NCBI GenBank assembly: GCA_028291455.1
Contig: JAQGHY010000292.1
Span: 1 to 41,541, forward strand
DNA from: Rubritepida sp.
GTDB lineage: Bacteria; Pseudomonadota; Alphaproteobacteria; Acetobacterales; Acetobacteraceae
Length of the DNA stretch: 41,541 bases
Direction: 5' to 3'
Positions 32,115-40,349 of the stretch are shown piece by piece. The notes under the pieces were generated by a model. That model had not been told where the DNA came from. It ran no database searches and worked only from the letters and a program-made list of their open reading frames with translations. The position numbers were made by a program, and so were the translations under genes. Position 1 is the stretch's first letter, and each line of letters starts with the position of its first letter.

Positions 32115-33017
32115 TCACGGGCTTCCCATTGCTTTTGCGGCACCCGCCTGAAGTTCGGCGGCGAAGGCCTCGCTCAGCCGGTCGCGTATGCCGCCGCGCG
32201 GTCGGAGCATCAGGTAGCGGAAGTTCACTTTGGGCAGAAAGGGCAGGGCGGTGATGGCCAGGCCCTTCGCCTCGTCTGCGGCGACCAGTGGATTGACCAG
32301 CGCCACGCCAAGACCGGCAGCCACCAGCCGGCAGAGGGTCGCGCTATAGGGCGTCTCCAGCTGGAGACGTGGCGTGATCCCGGCACTGCGGAACGCCTCC
32401 TCCGCCGCGTGCCGCATGCCGTCATTCAAAGCCAAGGCGAGGAAGCGTTCCTCGGCGACGTCCTGCGGGCCGATGGGGCGCCGCAGCCGGGCCAGCCGAT
32501 GGCCGCGCGGCACCACCAGCACGCCCGGCAACGAAAGAAACTCCTCCTCCTCCACCGCGGGGAAACCGCTGCGCGGCGCAACGAGCGCGAGATCCGCCTG
32601 CCGCGACGCCACCCACTCGTAGATCGTGCTCGAGGGCCGGACCTGGAACGACACCGTCGCTTCCGGCCGCCCGCGCAGGAAGCGGGCGAGCGCATCGGCC
32701 ATCAGCCCGCCGGAGAGCGCGGGCAGGCACGCCACGCGCAGCCGGCCGGTGCCGAAGTTCCGGATGTCCTGTGCCGCGATGCGCAGCCGGTCGAGCCCGG
32801 TAAAGGTGCGGTCCACTTCGCGGAGAAAGGCCTCACCCTCCGGCGTCAGCCGCGCAGCGCCCTGGCCGCGCAGGAAGAGGGGAAAGCCGATCGCCGCTTC
32901 GAGCCGGGCGACGGAGCGGGTGAGGGAGGGCTGCGCGATGGCCAGCGCCCGCGCGGCGCGGGAGAAACCGCCATGCTGCGCGACGGCGCGGAATGATTCG
33001 ACCTGTCTGAAATCCAT
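32115..33017 (-). CDS. LysR-family transcriptional regulator
   Basis: 300 residues. The N-terminal winged helix (MDFRQVESFRAVAQHGGFSR, then AIAQPSLTRSVARLE) is standard LysR; the rest is the periplasmic-binding-like effector domain (GRLRVACLPALS, ATLCRLVAAGLGVALVNPL). It should bind as a tetramer and respond to a small molecule. The ATG at 33017 puts the helix-turn-helix at the N-terminus as usual. It is divergent from the oxidoreductase-transport operon at 33128, and a classical T-N11-A dyad lies in the 110-base gap. It probably activates that operon in response to its substrate and represses itself. Confidence 0.93.
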   Translation of the reverse strand: MDFRQVESFRAVAQHGGFSRAARALAIAQPSLTRSVARLEAAIGFPLFLRGQGAARLTPEGEAFLREVDRTFTGLDRLRIAAQDIRNFGTGRLRVACLPALSGGLMADALARFLRGRPEATVSFQVRPSSTIYEWVASRQADLALVAPRSGFPAVEEEEFLSLPGVLVVPRGHRLARLRRPIGPQDVAEERFLALALNDGMRHAAEEAFRSAGITPRLQLETPYSATLCRLVAAGLGVALVNPLVAADEAKGLAITALPFLPKVNFRYLMLRPRGGIRDRLSEAFAAELQAGAAKAMGSP

Positions 33018-33026
33018 CGGAGCGTG

Positions 33027-33051
33027 TTTCCATGCCTCTGCCGTATGGAAA
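33027..33051. promoter_or_regulatory. LysR-type operator dyad
   Basis: Positions 33027-33051 hold TTTCCAT, 11 bases, ATGGAAA: perfect 7-bp inverted arms with the T-N11-A core known from LysR binding sites. It lies 10 bases upstream of the LysR start codon and about 77 bases upstream of the oxidoreductase start, between the divergent genes. A TTGACA at 33068-33073 could be the -35 of the rightward promoter, though no strong -10 follows. Confidence 0.6.
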
Positions 33052-33127
33052 CTGCGGCATAAAGTATTTGACAGCATGGCGGCGCAGGCCGGTCAATGAA
33101 CGTCATGAAAAGTACCAAATCCGCCGC

Positions 33128-34498
33128 ATGACTCACGCCGCCTTCCATCCCGACTTCCGCGCCGAGCCCTATTGGTGGCTGGCTGCGCCGCCGGAGGATG
33201 ATCGCGGCACGCCGCTTCCCGCCCGCGCCGATTTCGTCATCGTCGGCAGCGGCTTCGCCGGCCTTTCCGCCGCACTCGAGGCCGCACGCGGCGGGGCGGA
33301 TGTGGTGGTGCTGGATGGCGGGCCGCTGGGCGGCGGCGCCTCCTCGCGCTCCGGCGGCATGGTGAGCTCGGGCCAGAAGCTGGTGCTGACCGAGGCACTT
33401 GCCGGCCTGCCGGCGGCCAAGCAAATCGCGGCGCTGGAGGACAGCAAAGCCACCTTCGAATTCCTCAAGGAGCTGGTGACGCGCGAGAACCTCGACGCCG
33501 ATCTCCAGCTCTGCGGCCGCTTCTTCGGTGCCTTCACCCCCGCGCACCTGGCGACGCTGAGGCGCAACGCCGAGACGCTGCATGCCAAGACCGGCGTCAC
33601 CATCCGCATCCTCTCGCGCGAGGAGCAGCATGAGGAGGTCGGTTCCAACTACTTCCATGGCGGCTTCGTCGTGGAGGAATATGGCGGCCTGCATCCGGCC
33701 AAGCTCAACCTGGCGCTGCGCAACGCCGCGCGGAGTGCCGGCGCACGCCTCTTCAGCCATGCGCGCGTCCAGGGCACGCAGCGCGACGGCGCGGGCCATC
33801 TAGTGAAGACCGAGCGCGGCGACATTCGCGCGACGCATGTCCTCTTCGCCACCAACGGCTACACCGATGCCGCCGACCCCTGGCTGCGGAAGCGTATCGT
33901 GCCGGTGCGCAGCTACCAGATCGCCACCGAGCCGCTGCCGCCGGGCCTGATGGACAAGCTGATCCCGCGCCGCCGCATGGTGACCGACAGCCGCAAGGAA
34001 CTGACCTATGCGCGCCCCTCGCCGGACGGCACGCGCATCCTGCTCGGCTGCCGTCCGGGCGCCATGCCGGGCGAGCCGGAGGACATGGCGCTGGCACTGC
34101 GCGCCCGCATGCTGCGCATCTGGCCGGAGCTGGCGCCGCTGCGGCTCACCCATGCCTGGGGCGGCTACGTCGGCATGACCGCGGACCGCATCGCGCATGT
34201 CGCCGAGCATGACGGCGTGATGCATGCCGTCGGCTGCAACGGCAACGGCGTGGCGCTGATGACCTACCTTGGTTGGCACGCGGCGCAGCTCATCCTCGGG
34301 CGTACGAACCGCCGGGCCTTCTTTGCCGATATCCCGTTTCCGGCCGTGCCGGAGCCGGTTGGCCGCAGCTGGTTCGTGCCCCTGGCCAGCGCCGCCTATC
34401 ACCTGCGCGACCTCGCCGCGAACCCTGCCGAGGTCGTCGCCGAACGCCTGGGCCGGCCCGGCGAGCCGCTTACCGGCACCACCAGCAAGGAGAGTTGA
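33128..34498 (+). CDS. DAO-family FAD-dependent oxidoreductase
   Basis: 456 residues from the ATG at 33128 (the frame is open farther upstream but covers the LysR operator). FAD-binding GSGFAGLSAALE near 38-50, GGGASSRSGGMVSSG next, and GCNGNGVALMTYLG near the C-terminus. The N-terminal HPDFRAEPYWWLA matches the start of the oxidoreductase at 19782-21104, so the two are paralogues of the PuuB-like group. It should oxidise an amine or N-substituted amino acid. It starts an operon with an amino-acid-type binding protein, two permeases and an argininosuccinate-lyase-like enzyme, so the imported nitrogen compound is the probable substrate. Confidence 0.91.
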   Translation: MTHAAFHPDFRAEPYWWLAAPPEDDRGTPLPARADFVIVGSGFAGLSAALEAARGGADVVVLDGGPLGGGASSRSGGMVSSGQKLVLTEALAGLPAAKQIAALEDSKATFEFLKELVTRENLDADLQLCGRFFGAFTPAHLATLRRNAETLHAKTGVTIRILSREEQHEEVGSNYFHGGFVVEEYGGLHPAKLNLALRNAARSAGARLFSHARVQGTQRDGAGHLVKTERGDIRATHVLFATNGYTDAADPWLRKRIVPVRSYQIATEPLPPGLMDKLIPRRRMVTDSRKELTYARPSPDGTRILLGCRPGAMPGEPEDMALALRARMLRIWPELAPLRLTHAWGGYVGMTADRIAHVAEHDGVMHAVGCNGNGVALMTYLGWHAAQLILGRTNRRAFFADIPFPAVPEPVGRSWFVPLASAAYHLRDLAANPAEVVAERLGRPGEPLTGTTSKES

Positions 34499-34499
34499 G

Positions 34500-35327
34500 A
34501 TGAGCATATTCCGCAGGACCCTGACGGCCGGAGCCATGCTCTGGCTCGGCCTGGGCGCCGCCCAGGCGCAGCTTCCCCCGCTCCCCGCCACGATCCGCGA
34601 TGCTGGTGTGCTGCGCGCGGGCGTGCGCTGCGACCAGCCGCCCTACGGCTTTCGCGGCCCCGATGGCGGTTTCGCCGGCGTCGAGGTGGAGATGGCACGC
34701 CAGATGGCCGCCTATGCCTTCGGCAGCCGCGACAAGATCGACCTGCAATGCGTCACCGCGGAGAACCGCATCCCGCAGCTCAACGCCCGCCGCGTGGACC
34801 TGCTCATCGCCACCCTCGGCATCACGCCCGAGCGCGCCCGCGTCATCGACTTTTCCGAGCCCTATCGCTGGGGCGGCTCGGACCTGCTGGTCCGTCGCGA
34901 CAGCCCGATCCGCGTCCTGGACGACGCCCGCAACCGCAACGTGATCATGCTGCGCGGCACGACCCAGGCGCTGTGGTTCGACGCGAACTGGCCGGGCATG
35001 AGCACGATGCGCCTCAACACCATCTCGGACGGGCTGCAATCGCTGATCCAGGGGCGCGGCGATGCCCTGGCGGGCGATGCCGCGACGCTCATCGTCATCG
35101 CCGCGCGCGACCAGAACCTCCGCATGGTCGGCGAGATCTTCGCCCTCTCGGACGCCGCCGTCGGGCTGCGGAAGAACGAGCCGGAATGGATGGCCTGGAT
35201 CAACGCCGCCCTGTCGCGGATGAAGGCGGAGAACCTCTACAACGGCTGGATCGAGGCCGTGGTGGCCCCTGAGATCCGGCAGTCCTACCTCGACGCCTTC
35301 AACGCACCGCGGCCTCCCTCGCGCTGA
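34500..35327 (+). CDS. Amino-acid-type ABC transporter substrate-binding protein
   Basis: 275 residues with a signal peptide (MSIFRRTLTAGAMLWLGLG, cut near AQAQ). PPYGFRGPDGGFAGVEVEMAR, DLLIATLGITPERA and the FSEPYRWGGSDLLVR block are typical of the family-3 periplasmic binding proteins that take polar amino acids or opines. Its ATG is two bases past the oxidoreductase stop; its own stop overlaps the next permease (TGATG). It feeds the two permeases downstream. The Arg in the ITPERA segment, which binds the alpha-carboxyl in this family, is present, supporting an amino-acid-like ligand. Confidence 0.91.
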   Translation: MSIFRRTLTAGAMLWLGLGAAQAQLPPLPATIRDAGVLRAGVRCDQPPYGFRGPDGGFAGVEVEMARQMAAYAFGSRDKIDLQCVTAENRIPQLNARRVDLLIATLGITPERARVIDFSEPYRWGGSDLLVRRDSPIRVLDDARNRNVIMLRGTTQALWFDANWPGMSTMRLNTISDGLQSLIQGRGDALAGDAATLIVIAARDQNLRMVGEIFALSDAAVGLRKNEPEWMAWINAALSRMKAENLYNGWIEAVVAPEIRQSYLDAFNAPRPPSR

Positions 35328-35989
35328 TGGAGTTCGACCTCGACTATTTGCTGCGGCAAGGGCCGGCGCTGCGCGCTGGCCTGATGGTGACCATCCAGGT
35401 GAGCGCGATTGCCATCGTGCTCTCCATCGCCATCGGCCTGGCCGGAGCCGCCGCGCGCATGTTGCGCGTGCCGGTGCTGAACCAGGCCTTCGTCGGCTAT
35501 GTCGAGTTCATCCGCAACACGCCGCTGCTGGTGCAGATCTTCTTCGTCTTCTTCGGGCTGCCCACGATCGGGCTGACGCTCTCGCTCTTCTGGTCGGGCG
35601 TCCTGTCGTTGACGCTCTGGGCTGGCGCCTTCCAGACCGAAAACCTGCGCGGTGGCCTCGCCACCATCAGCTCGGGTTTGCGCGAGGCATCCCGGGCGCT
35701 GGGCCTGACGAGCTTTCAGTACCTGCGGCTGGTCGGCCTGCCGCTCGCCGTGCGGGTCAGCCTGCCATCGATCCTCAACACCTGCGTCTCTCTGGTGAAG
35801 AACAGCGCCTATGTGTCCGCCATCGGGCTGCAGGACCTTTCCGCCGTCGCCTTCGAGCGCATCGCCAACGATTTCCGCGCCTTCGAGATGCTGTCGGTGC
35901 TGCTGGCCGGCTATCTCGCCCTCGTGCTTTCGCTGAGCTTTTCCGTCCGCGTGCTGGAGCACCGGCTGCAGGCGCCGTTCCGCCGATGA
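35327..35989 (+). CDS. Amino-acid-type ABC transporter permease (HisM/GlnP family)
   Basis: 220 residues with about five membrane segments. GLMVTIQVSAIAIVLSIAIG, the FIRNTPLLVQIFFVFFGLP block and the EAA loop REASRALGLTSFQYLRLV are those of His/Glu/Gln-type permeases. The ATG overlaps the binding-protein stop as TGATG, and its stop overlaps the next permease. It forms a heterodimeric channel with that gene product. No matching ATPase gene lies in this operon. Confidence 0.93.
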   Translation: MEFDLDYLLRQGPALRAGLMVTIQVSAIAIVLSIAIGLAGAAARMLRVPVLNQAFVGYVEFIRNTPLLVQIFFVFFGLPTIGLTLSLFWSGVLSLTLWAGAFQTENLRGGLATISSGLREASRALGLTSFQYLRLVGLPLAVRVSLPSILNTCVSLVKNSAYVSAIGLQDLSAVAFERIANDFRAFEMLSVLLAGYLALVLSLSFSVRVLEHRLQAPFRR

Positions 35990-36699
35990 TCGAAACGCTC
36001 GACCTCATCCGGGCCAACGCGCCGCTGCTGCTGATCGGCCTGCGCTCGACGCTCTACCTCGCCGCGGTCACGCTGGTTGCTGCCACTGGGATCGGCGTGC
36101 TGCTCGGCACGCTGGCCACGCTTAGGCCTCGCTGGATCCGCGCTCTCTCGGCCCTCTATGTCGAGGTCTTCCGGGACATCCCGCTGATCGTGACGATCTT
36201 CGCCATCTTCTTCGGTGGGCCCTTCCTGGGCGTGCCGCTGGAGCCCTTTCCGGCGGTGGCACTTGGCCTCTCGCTCTGGGGCGGGGCCAACGGCGCCGAG
36301 ATCGTGCGCGGCGGCCTCCAATCCATCCCGCACGGCCAGCGAGAGGCAGCGACGGCGCTCGGCCTTCACCTTTGGAAAATCTACCTGCTGATCCTCTGGC
36401 CGCAGGCGCTGCGGGCGATGCTGCCCGCCTTCACCGGCCTGCTGGCGCTGATCGTGCAATCCACCTCGCTCGGCGCGCTGGTCGGCGTCACCGAGTTCCT
36501 GAAGGCCGGCGGCCTGATCATCGAGACCAGCACGGTGATGCGCGGCGTGAACCCGGCCTTCGGCGTCTACGGCTTTGTCCTGCTCGTCTACTTCGCGATC
36601 TGCTCCGTCATCACCGCGCTCTCGCGCTGGCTGGAACGCCGGCTCGCGAGGCGCGGCGGGGTAAATACCGTGCGGGCGCCGGACGCGGCACGGGTCTGA
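35986..36699 (+). CDS. Amino-acid-type ABC transporter permease (second subunit)
   Basis: 237 residues, about five membrane segments. The opening LIGLRSTLYLAAVTLVAATG, the FRDIPLIVTIFAIFFGGP block and the EAA loop REAATALGLHLWKIYLLI fit the same permease family as the previous gene. The start overlaps the upstream stop by four bases. The C-terminal tail is Arg-rich. A 25-base A-rich leader follows before the lyase gene. The ATPase for this channel must be encoded elsewhere in the genome. Confidence 0.92.
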   Translation: MIETLDLIRANAPLLLIGLRSTLYLAAVTLVAATGIGVLLGTLATLRPRWIRALSALYVEVFRDIPLIVTIFAIFFGGPFLGVPLEPFPAVALGLSLWGGANGAEIVRGGLQSIPHGQREAATALGLHLWKIYLLILWPQALRAMLPAFTGLLALIVQSTSLGALVGVTEFLKAGGLIIETSTVMRGVNPAFGVYGFVLLVYFAICSVITALSRWLERRLARRGGVNTVRAPDAARV

Positions 36700-36724
36700 A
36701 CCAAAACAAAAACTGGGGAACACC

Positions 36725-38233
36725 ATGTCCGTCGCATCCAAGGTCAGCCGCCGGCTGTCCGAGACCATCGCCCCCGAGGTGATCGAGCACATCTACGGCC
36801 CCCGCCTGGCGGGCGAGATGATCGCGACCTTCCCGCTCTTCGGCGCGCTCAATGCCGCGCATCTCGTCATGCTGGCGCGACAGGGCATCCTGACGCCAGC
36901 GCAGGCGACCACCATCGCCGGCGGGCTGCTGCGCATCGCGGACGAGGGGCCCGAGGGTATCGACGCGGACCCCGCGCTGGAGGATGCGTATTTCAACATC
37001 GAGGCCAGGCTGGTCGAGCTGGTCGGAGCCGATGCCGGCGGGCGGCTGCACATCGCGCGCAGCCGCAACGACCTCTCGGCCGCGGCGGATCGGCTCCGCG
37101 CGCGCGACATCCTGCTCGACCTCCTGGACGGCGCCGCCAAAGTCCGCCGCACCTTCATCGAGCGCGGCCGCGAATTCGCGGAGGTCGTGATGCCTGGCTA
37201 CACGCATCTCCAGCCCGCGCAGCCCATCACCTTTGGCTATTACCTCACCGGGCTGGCATCGGCGCTGGAGCGTGATGCGGAGCGGCTGCTGGACCTATGG
37301 AAGCGCCTCAACATCTCGCCCATGGGCGCGGCGGCGTTGGCGACGACGACCTTCCCGATCGATCGGGCGCTGACGGCCGAGCTGCTCGGCTTCGACGGGG
37401 TGCTGGAGCACGGGCTGGACTGTGTGGCGAGCCGCGATTTCTCCCTGGAGCTGATCGCTGCCGCCGCGCAGATGAGCCTGACGCTCAGCCGCTTTGCCGA
37501 GGACATGCACGTTTTCGTGACCTACGAATTCTCCTCGGTGGAGTTCCCGGATTCGGTCTGCGGCACCTCCTCCATCATGCCGCAGAAGAAGAACCCGGTG
37601 GTGCTGGAGCATCTGAAGGGCAAGGCCGCGCATGTGGTCGCCGCCTTCGGTTCCGCCGGCGCCTGCATCCGTGCGAGCCATTTCACCAACACGCTCGACG
37701 CCCATCGGGAGGGCCAGGCGATGATCTGGCCGGGCCTTGCCGAGGCGCAGCGCGCCCTGGCCCTCGCGGGCATCGCCGCTGCCACCGTGCAGCCGAAGAC
37801 CGAGCTCCTGCTGGACCGGGCGCGGAAGAACTTCTCGACCGCCACGGACCTCGCCGACGCGCTCGTGCGCTTCGCCGGGATGGATTTCCGCACGGCGCAT
37901 CACGTCGCCGGCGCGGTGGTTCGGCGGCTGATGGATGCGGGCCTGCGGGCCGATGAGGCGGATGTCGCGCTCGTGGATGCCGCCTGCATGGAGGTCGCCG
38001 GGCGCCCCGGCGGGCTCGATGCCGATCAGATCGCGCAGGCGCTGGACCCGGTCCGCGGCGTCACCGCCCGCACCGTCACGGGCGGCACCGCGCCGGTCGA
38101 GGTCCGGCGCATGGCAGACCGCATGGCGCTGCGGCTCGCCGAGGACGTGGCACGCGTGGCGGTGTGGCGCACGCGGCTGGTCACCTCCGCCGCGAGGCGC
38201 ACGGACGCCTTGCGTGAGCTCGCGGCTGGCTGA
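36725..38233 (+). CDS. Argininosuccinate-lyase-like enzyme (aspartase/fumarase superfamily)
   Basis: 502 residues. The superfamily signature GTSSIMPQKKNP is at 281-292, with the catalytic Ser pair 283/284; the other regions are ARSRNDLSAA at 111-120 and MPGYTHLQPAQP at 157-168 with catalytic-type T161-H162. It is the right fold for elimination of fumarate from N-substituted aspartates. Canonical ArgH enzymes have SRNDQ; this copy has SRNDL, which suggests a different substrate from argininosuccinate. The operon (amine oxidoreductase, amino-acid transporter) points to catabolism, like EDDS lyase of the same branch. An A-rich leader with GGGGAA precedes the ATG. Confidence 0.9.
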   Translation: MSVASKVSRRLSETIAPEVIEHIYGPRLAGEMIATFPLFGALNAAHLVMLARQGILTPAQATTIAGGLLRIADEGPEGIDADPALEDAYFNIEARLVELVGADAGGRLHIARSRNDLSAAADRLRARDILLDLLDGAAKVRRTFIERGREFAEVVMPGYTHLQPAQPITFGYYLTGLASALERDAERLLDLWKRLNISPMGAAALATTTFPIDRALTAELLGFDGVLEHGLDCVASRDFSLELIAAAAQMSLTLSRFAEDMHVFVTYEFSSVEFPDSVCGTSSIMPQKKNPVVLEHLKGKAAHVVAAFGSAGACIRASHFTNTLDAHREGQAMIWPGLAEAQRALALAGIAAATVQPKTELLLDRARKNFSTATDLADALVRFAGMDFRTAHHVAGAVVRRLMDAGLRADEADVALVDAACMEVAGRPGGLDADQIAQALDPVRGVTARTVTGGTAPVEVRRMADRMALRLAEDVARVAVWRTRLVTSAARRTDALRELAAG

Positions 38234-38338
38234 TCGCTCCTCACGCTCCGGAGGCCTGGGCAGGGGCGCATTTCTGGCTGGTATTGCAGCACGCCTTCCC
38301 TATTGTATCCCGCAAAAGACACTAGGGGAGGCAACGGG

Positions 38339-38806
38339 GTGCAATTATCCGACCGGATTACCGGCGGGATGCTCGTGGCGTTGGGGGCGGCTTCGGCCTG
38401 GAGCGGATCGCTCCTGCCGGCCGTACCAGGCCAGGATGTCGGTCCCGCCGCATTTCCCATGATCATCGGCTTCGGCCTGATGGGCTGCGGCGCGCTGATC
38501 GCCATCGGCATCGGCCGCAGCTTCGAGGTCGATGATCTCGACGAACCCGCGCCGAAGACCGGTCCGCTGAGTGGCCTGCGTGTGCTGATCCCGCCCGCGC
38601 TGCTCCTCTTCTATGCCCTCGCCGCCGACACGCTGGGCTTTCTGCCGACGGCCGCCATCATGGTCCTGCTCGGCGCCAAGGCGCTCGGCGCGAAATGGCC
38701 GCTGGCGATCTCCATGGCGATCATCGGCCCGGTGCTGGTCCACCTCGCCTTCTACAAGCTGCTGCGGGTGCCCTTGCCCCCCGGCCTGCTGCCGGCGCCC
38801 TGGTAG
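38339..38806 (+). CDS. tctB: Tripartite tricarboxylate transporter small membrane subunit TctB
   Basis: 155 residues with about four membrane helices. The GLMGCGALIAIGIG helix, a short charged loop and LLFYALAADTLGFLPTAAIM are typical of TctB. The start is GTG at 38339, seven bases after a GGGGAGG ribosome site; the frame upstream lacks such a site. It is followed directly by tctA (stop TAG then ATG, no gap). It supports TctA in sodium- or proton-driven uptake of carboxylates. A 105-base gap from the lyase gene may hold its own promoter, so it may be a separate operon. Confidence 0.88.
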   Translation: MQLSDRITGGMLVALGAASAWSGSLLPAVPGQDVGPAAFPMIIGFGLMGCGALIAIGIGRSFEVDDLDEPAPKTGPLSGLRVLIPPALLLFYALAADTLGFLPTAAIMVLLGAKALGAKWPLAISMAIIGPVLVHLAFYKLLRVPLPPGLLPAPW

Positions 38807-40318
38807 ATGGACGCCGTCATCGAAGGCTTCCGCCTCGTCGCGGAGCCGGATGTGCTGATCGCCATCTTCCTCTCGGCCATCTACGGCCTGGTCGTGGGCT
38901 CCTTGCCGGGCCTTTCCGCCACCATGGCGACGGCGCTGCTGGTGCCCGTCACCTTCTGGCTCTCGCCCATCGCCGCGATCGCCACCATCATCACCGCCTC
39001 GGCCATGGCCATCTTCTCCGGCGACATTCCGGGCGCGCTGCTGCGCATCCCCGGCACGCCCGCCTCGGCCGCTTATACGGACGAGGCCTATGCCATGACC
39101 CGCAAGGGCCAGGCCGAGCTGGCCCTTGGCGCGGGCCTCTGGTTCTCGGCCATCGGCGGCATCGTCGGCACGCTCTCGCTGATGCTGCTGGCGCCGGCGC
39201 TGGCGGAGATCGCGCTCTCCTTCTCCACCTACGAGTATTTCTGGCTGGCCTTCCTCGGCCTGATGTGTGCGACGCTGGTCGCGCGCTCCTCGCCGATCAA
39301 GGCCATTGCCTCGATGCTGCTGGGCCTGCTGATCTCCTGCATCGGGATGGAGAATCCTGCCGGCACGCCGCGCTTCACCTTCGGCATCCCAGACCTGCTC
39401 GGCGGCATCGAGCCGATCCCGGCGCTGGTCGGCGTCTTCGCGGTGAGCGAGGTGATGCGCGCGATGGCGACGGCCGAACCGCCCAAGCTGCCCGACCGTA
39501 AATTCGGGTCGATCCTCGCCAATCAGTGGATGCTGACGAAGAAATACCAATGGCCGATGTGGCGCGGGAATTTCGTCGGCATCATCATCGGCGTGCTGCC
39601 GGGGGCCGGCGCCGACATGGCCGCCTGGGTCAGTTATGCGATGTCCAAGCGCTTCTCCAAGGAGCCGGAGAAGTTCGGCACCGGCCATCCCGAGGGACTG
39701 GTCGAGGCTGGTGCGTCCAACAACGCGTCGCTGGCCTCGGGCTGGGTGCCGAGCCTGCTCTTCGGCATCCCCGGCGACACCATCACGGCCATCGCCATCG
39801 GCGTGCTCTACATGAAGGGGCTGAACCCGGGCCCGACGCTCTTCACTGAGCGCGCGAGCAGCATGTACGCGCTCTACATCATCTTCATCCTGGCCAATAT
39901 CATCATGATCCCGCTGGGCATCGTGATGATCCGTCTGGCCTCGCGCGTGCTGAGGGCGCCGCGTTCCTCGGTGATGCCGCTGATCCTGCTGCTCTGCGCG
40001 GTCGGCTCCTTCGCGACGGGGAGCAACGTGTTCTCGGTGATGCTCGTCGGCGTCTTCGGGTGCCTCGGCTACGCCATGGAGAAGAACGGCTACCCCGTTG
40101 CGGCGCTGGTGCTCGGCATCGTCATGGGCAGCATGGTCGAGACGAACTTCATCACCAGCCTCATCAAGTCGGACGGCGACGTGCTGCCCTTCTTCGAGCG
40201 GCCCGTCTCTTCCATCCTGGCCGGGTTGACCTTCGCCGCGCTGCTCTGGCCGCTCGGCGCTTGGGCCTGGGCCCGCTTTCCAGGGCGGCGGCGGCGAACG
40301 GCCGCCGCCGCCGAATGA
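38807..40318 (+). CDS. tctA: Tripartite tricarboxylate transporter large membrane subunit TctA
   Basis: 503 residues with about ten to twelve membrane segments. TctA hallmarks are SLPGLSATMATALLVPVTFW, the RIPGTPASAA motif in the first half, and ASNNASLASGWVPSLLFGIP with GDTITAIAIGVLYMKGLNPG in the second half. It is the transport channel that accepts ligand-loaded TctC-type receptors. It is the only TctA in the window, so it may also serve some of the six Bug receptors encoded here without their own membrane subunits. It lies directly after tctB and 31 bases before the TctC gene. Confidence 0.94.
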   Translation: MDAVIEGFRLVAEPDVLIAIFLSAIYGLVVGSLPGLSATMATALLVPVTFWLSPIAAIATIITASAMAIFSGDIPGALLRIPGTPASAAYTDEAYAMTRKGQAELALGAGLWFSAIGGIVGTLSLMLLAPALAEIALSFSTYEYFWLAFLGLMCATLVARSSPIKAIASMLLGLLISCIGMENPAGTPRFTFGIPDLLGGIEPIPALVGVFAVSEVMRAMATAEPPKLPDRKFGSILANQWMLTKKYQWPMWRGNFVGIIIGVLPGAGADMAAWVSYAMSKRFSKEPEKFGTGHPEGLVEAGASNNASLASGWVPSLLFGIPGDTITAIAIGVLYMKGLNPGPTLFTERASSMYALYIIFILANIIMIPLGIVMIRLASRVLRAPRSSVMPLILLLCAVGSFATGSNVFSVMLVGVFGCLGYAMEKNGYPVAALVLGIVMGSMVETNFITSLIKSDGDVLPFFERPVSSILAGLTFAALLWPLGAWAWARFPGRRRRTAAAAE

Positions 40319-40349
40319 CACTTAAAAAACAAAACAGGGAGAAAGCGAC

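Noticed and set aside
38345-40321. A 658-residue open frame on the minus strand opposite tctB and tctA
   Set aside because: The product is dominated by Asp, Arg, Gly and His with no family features, whereas the plus strand encodes a textbook TctA.
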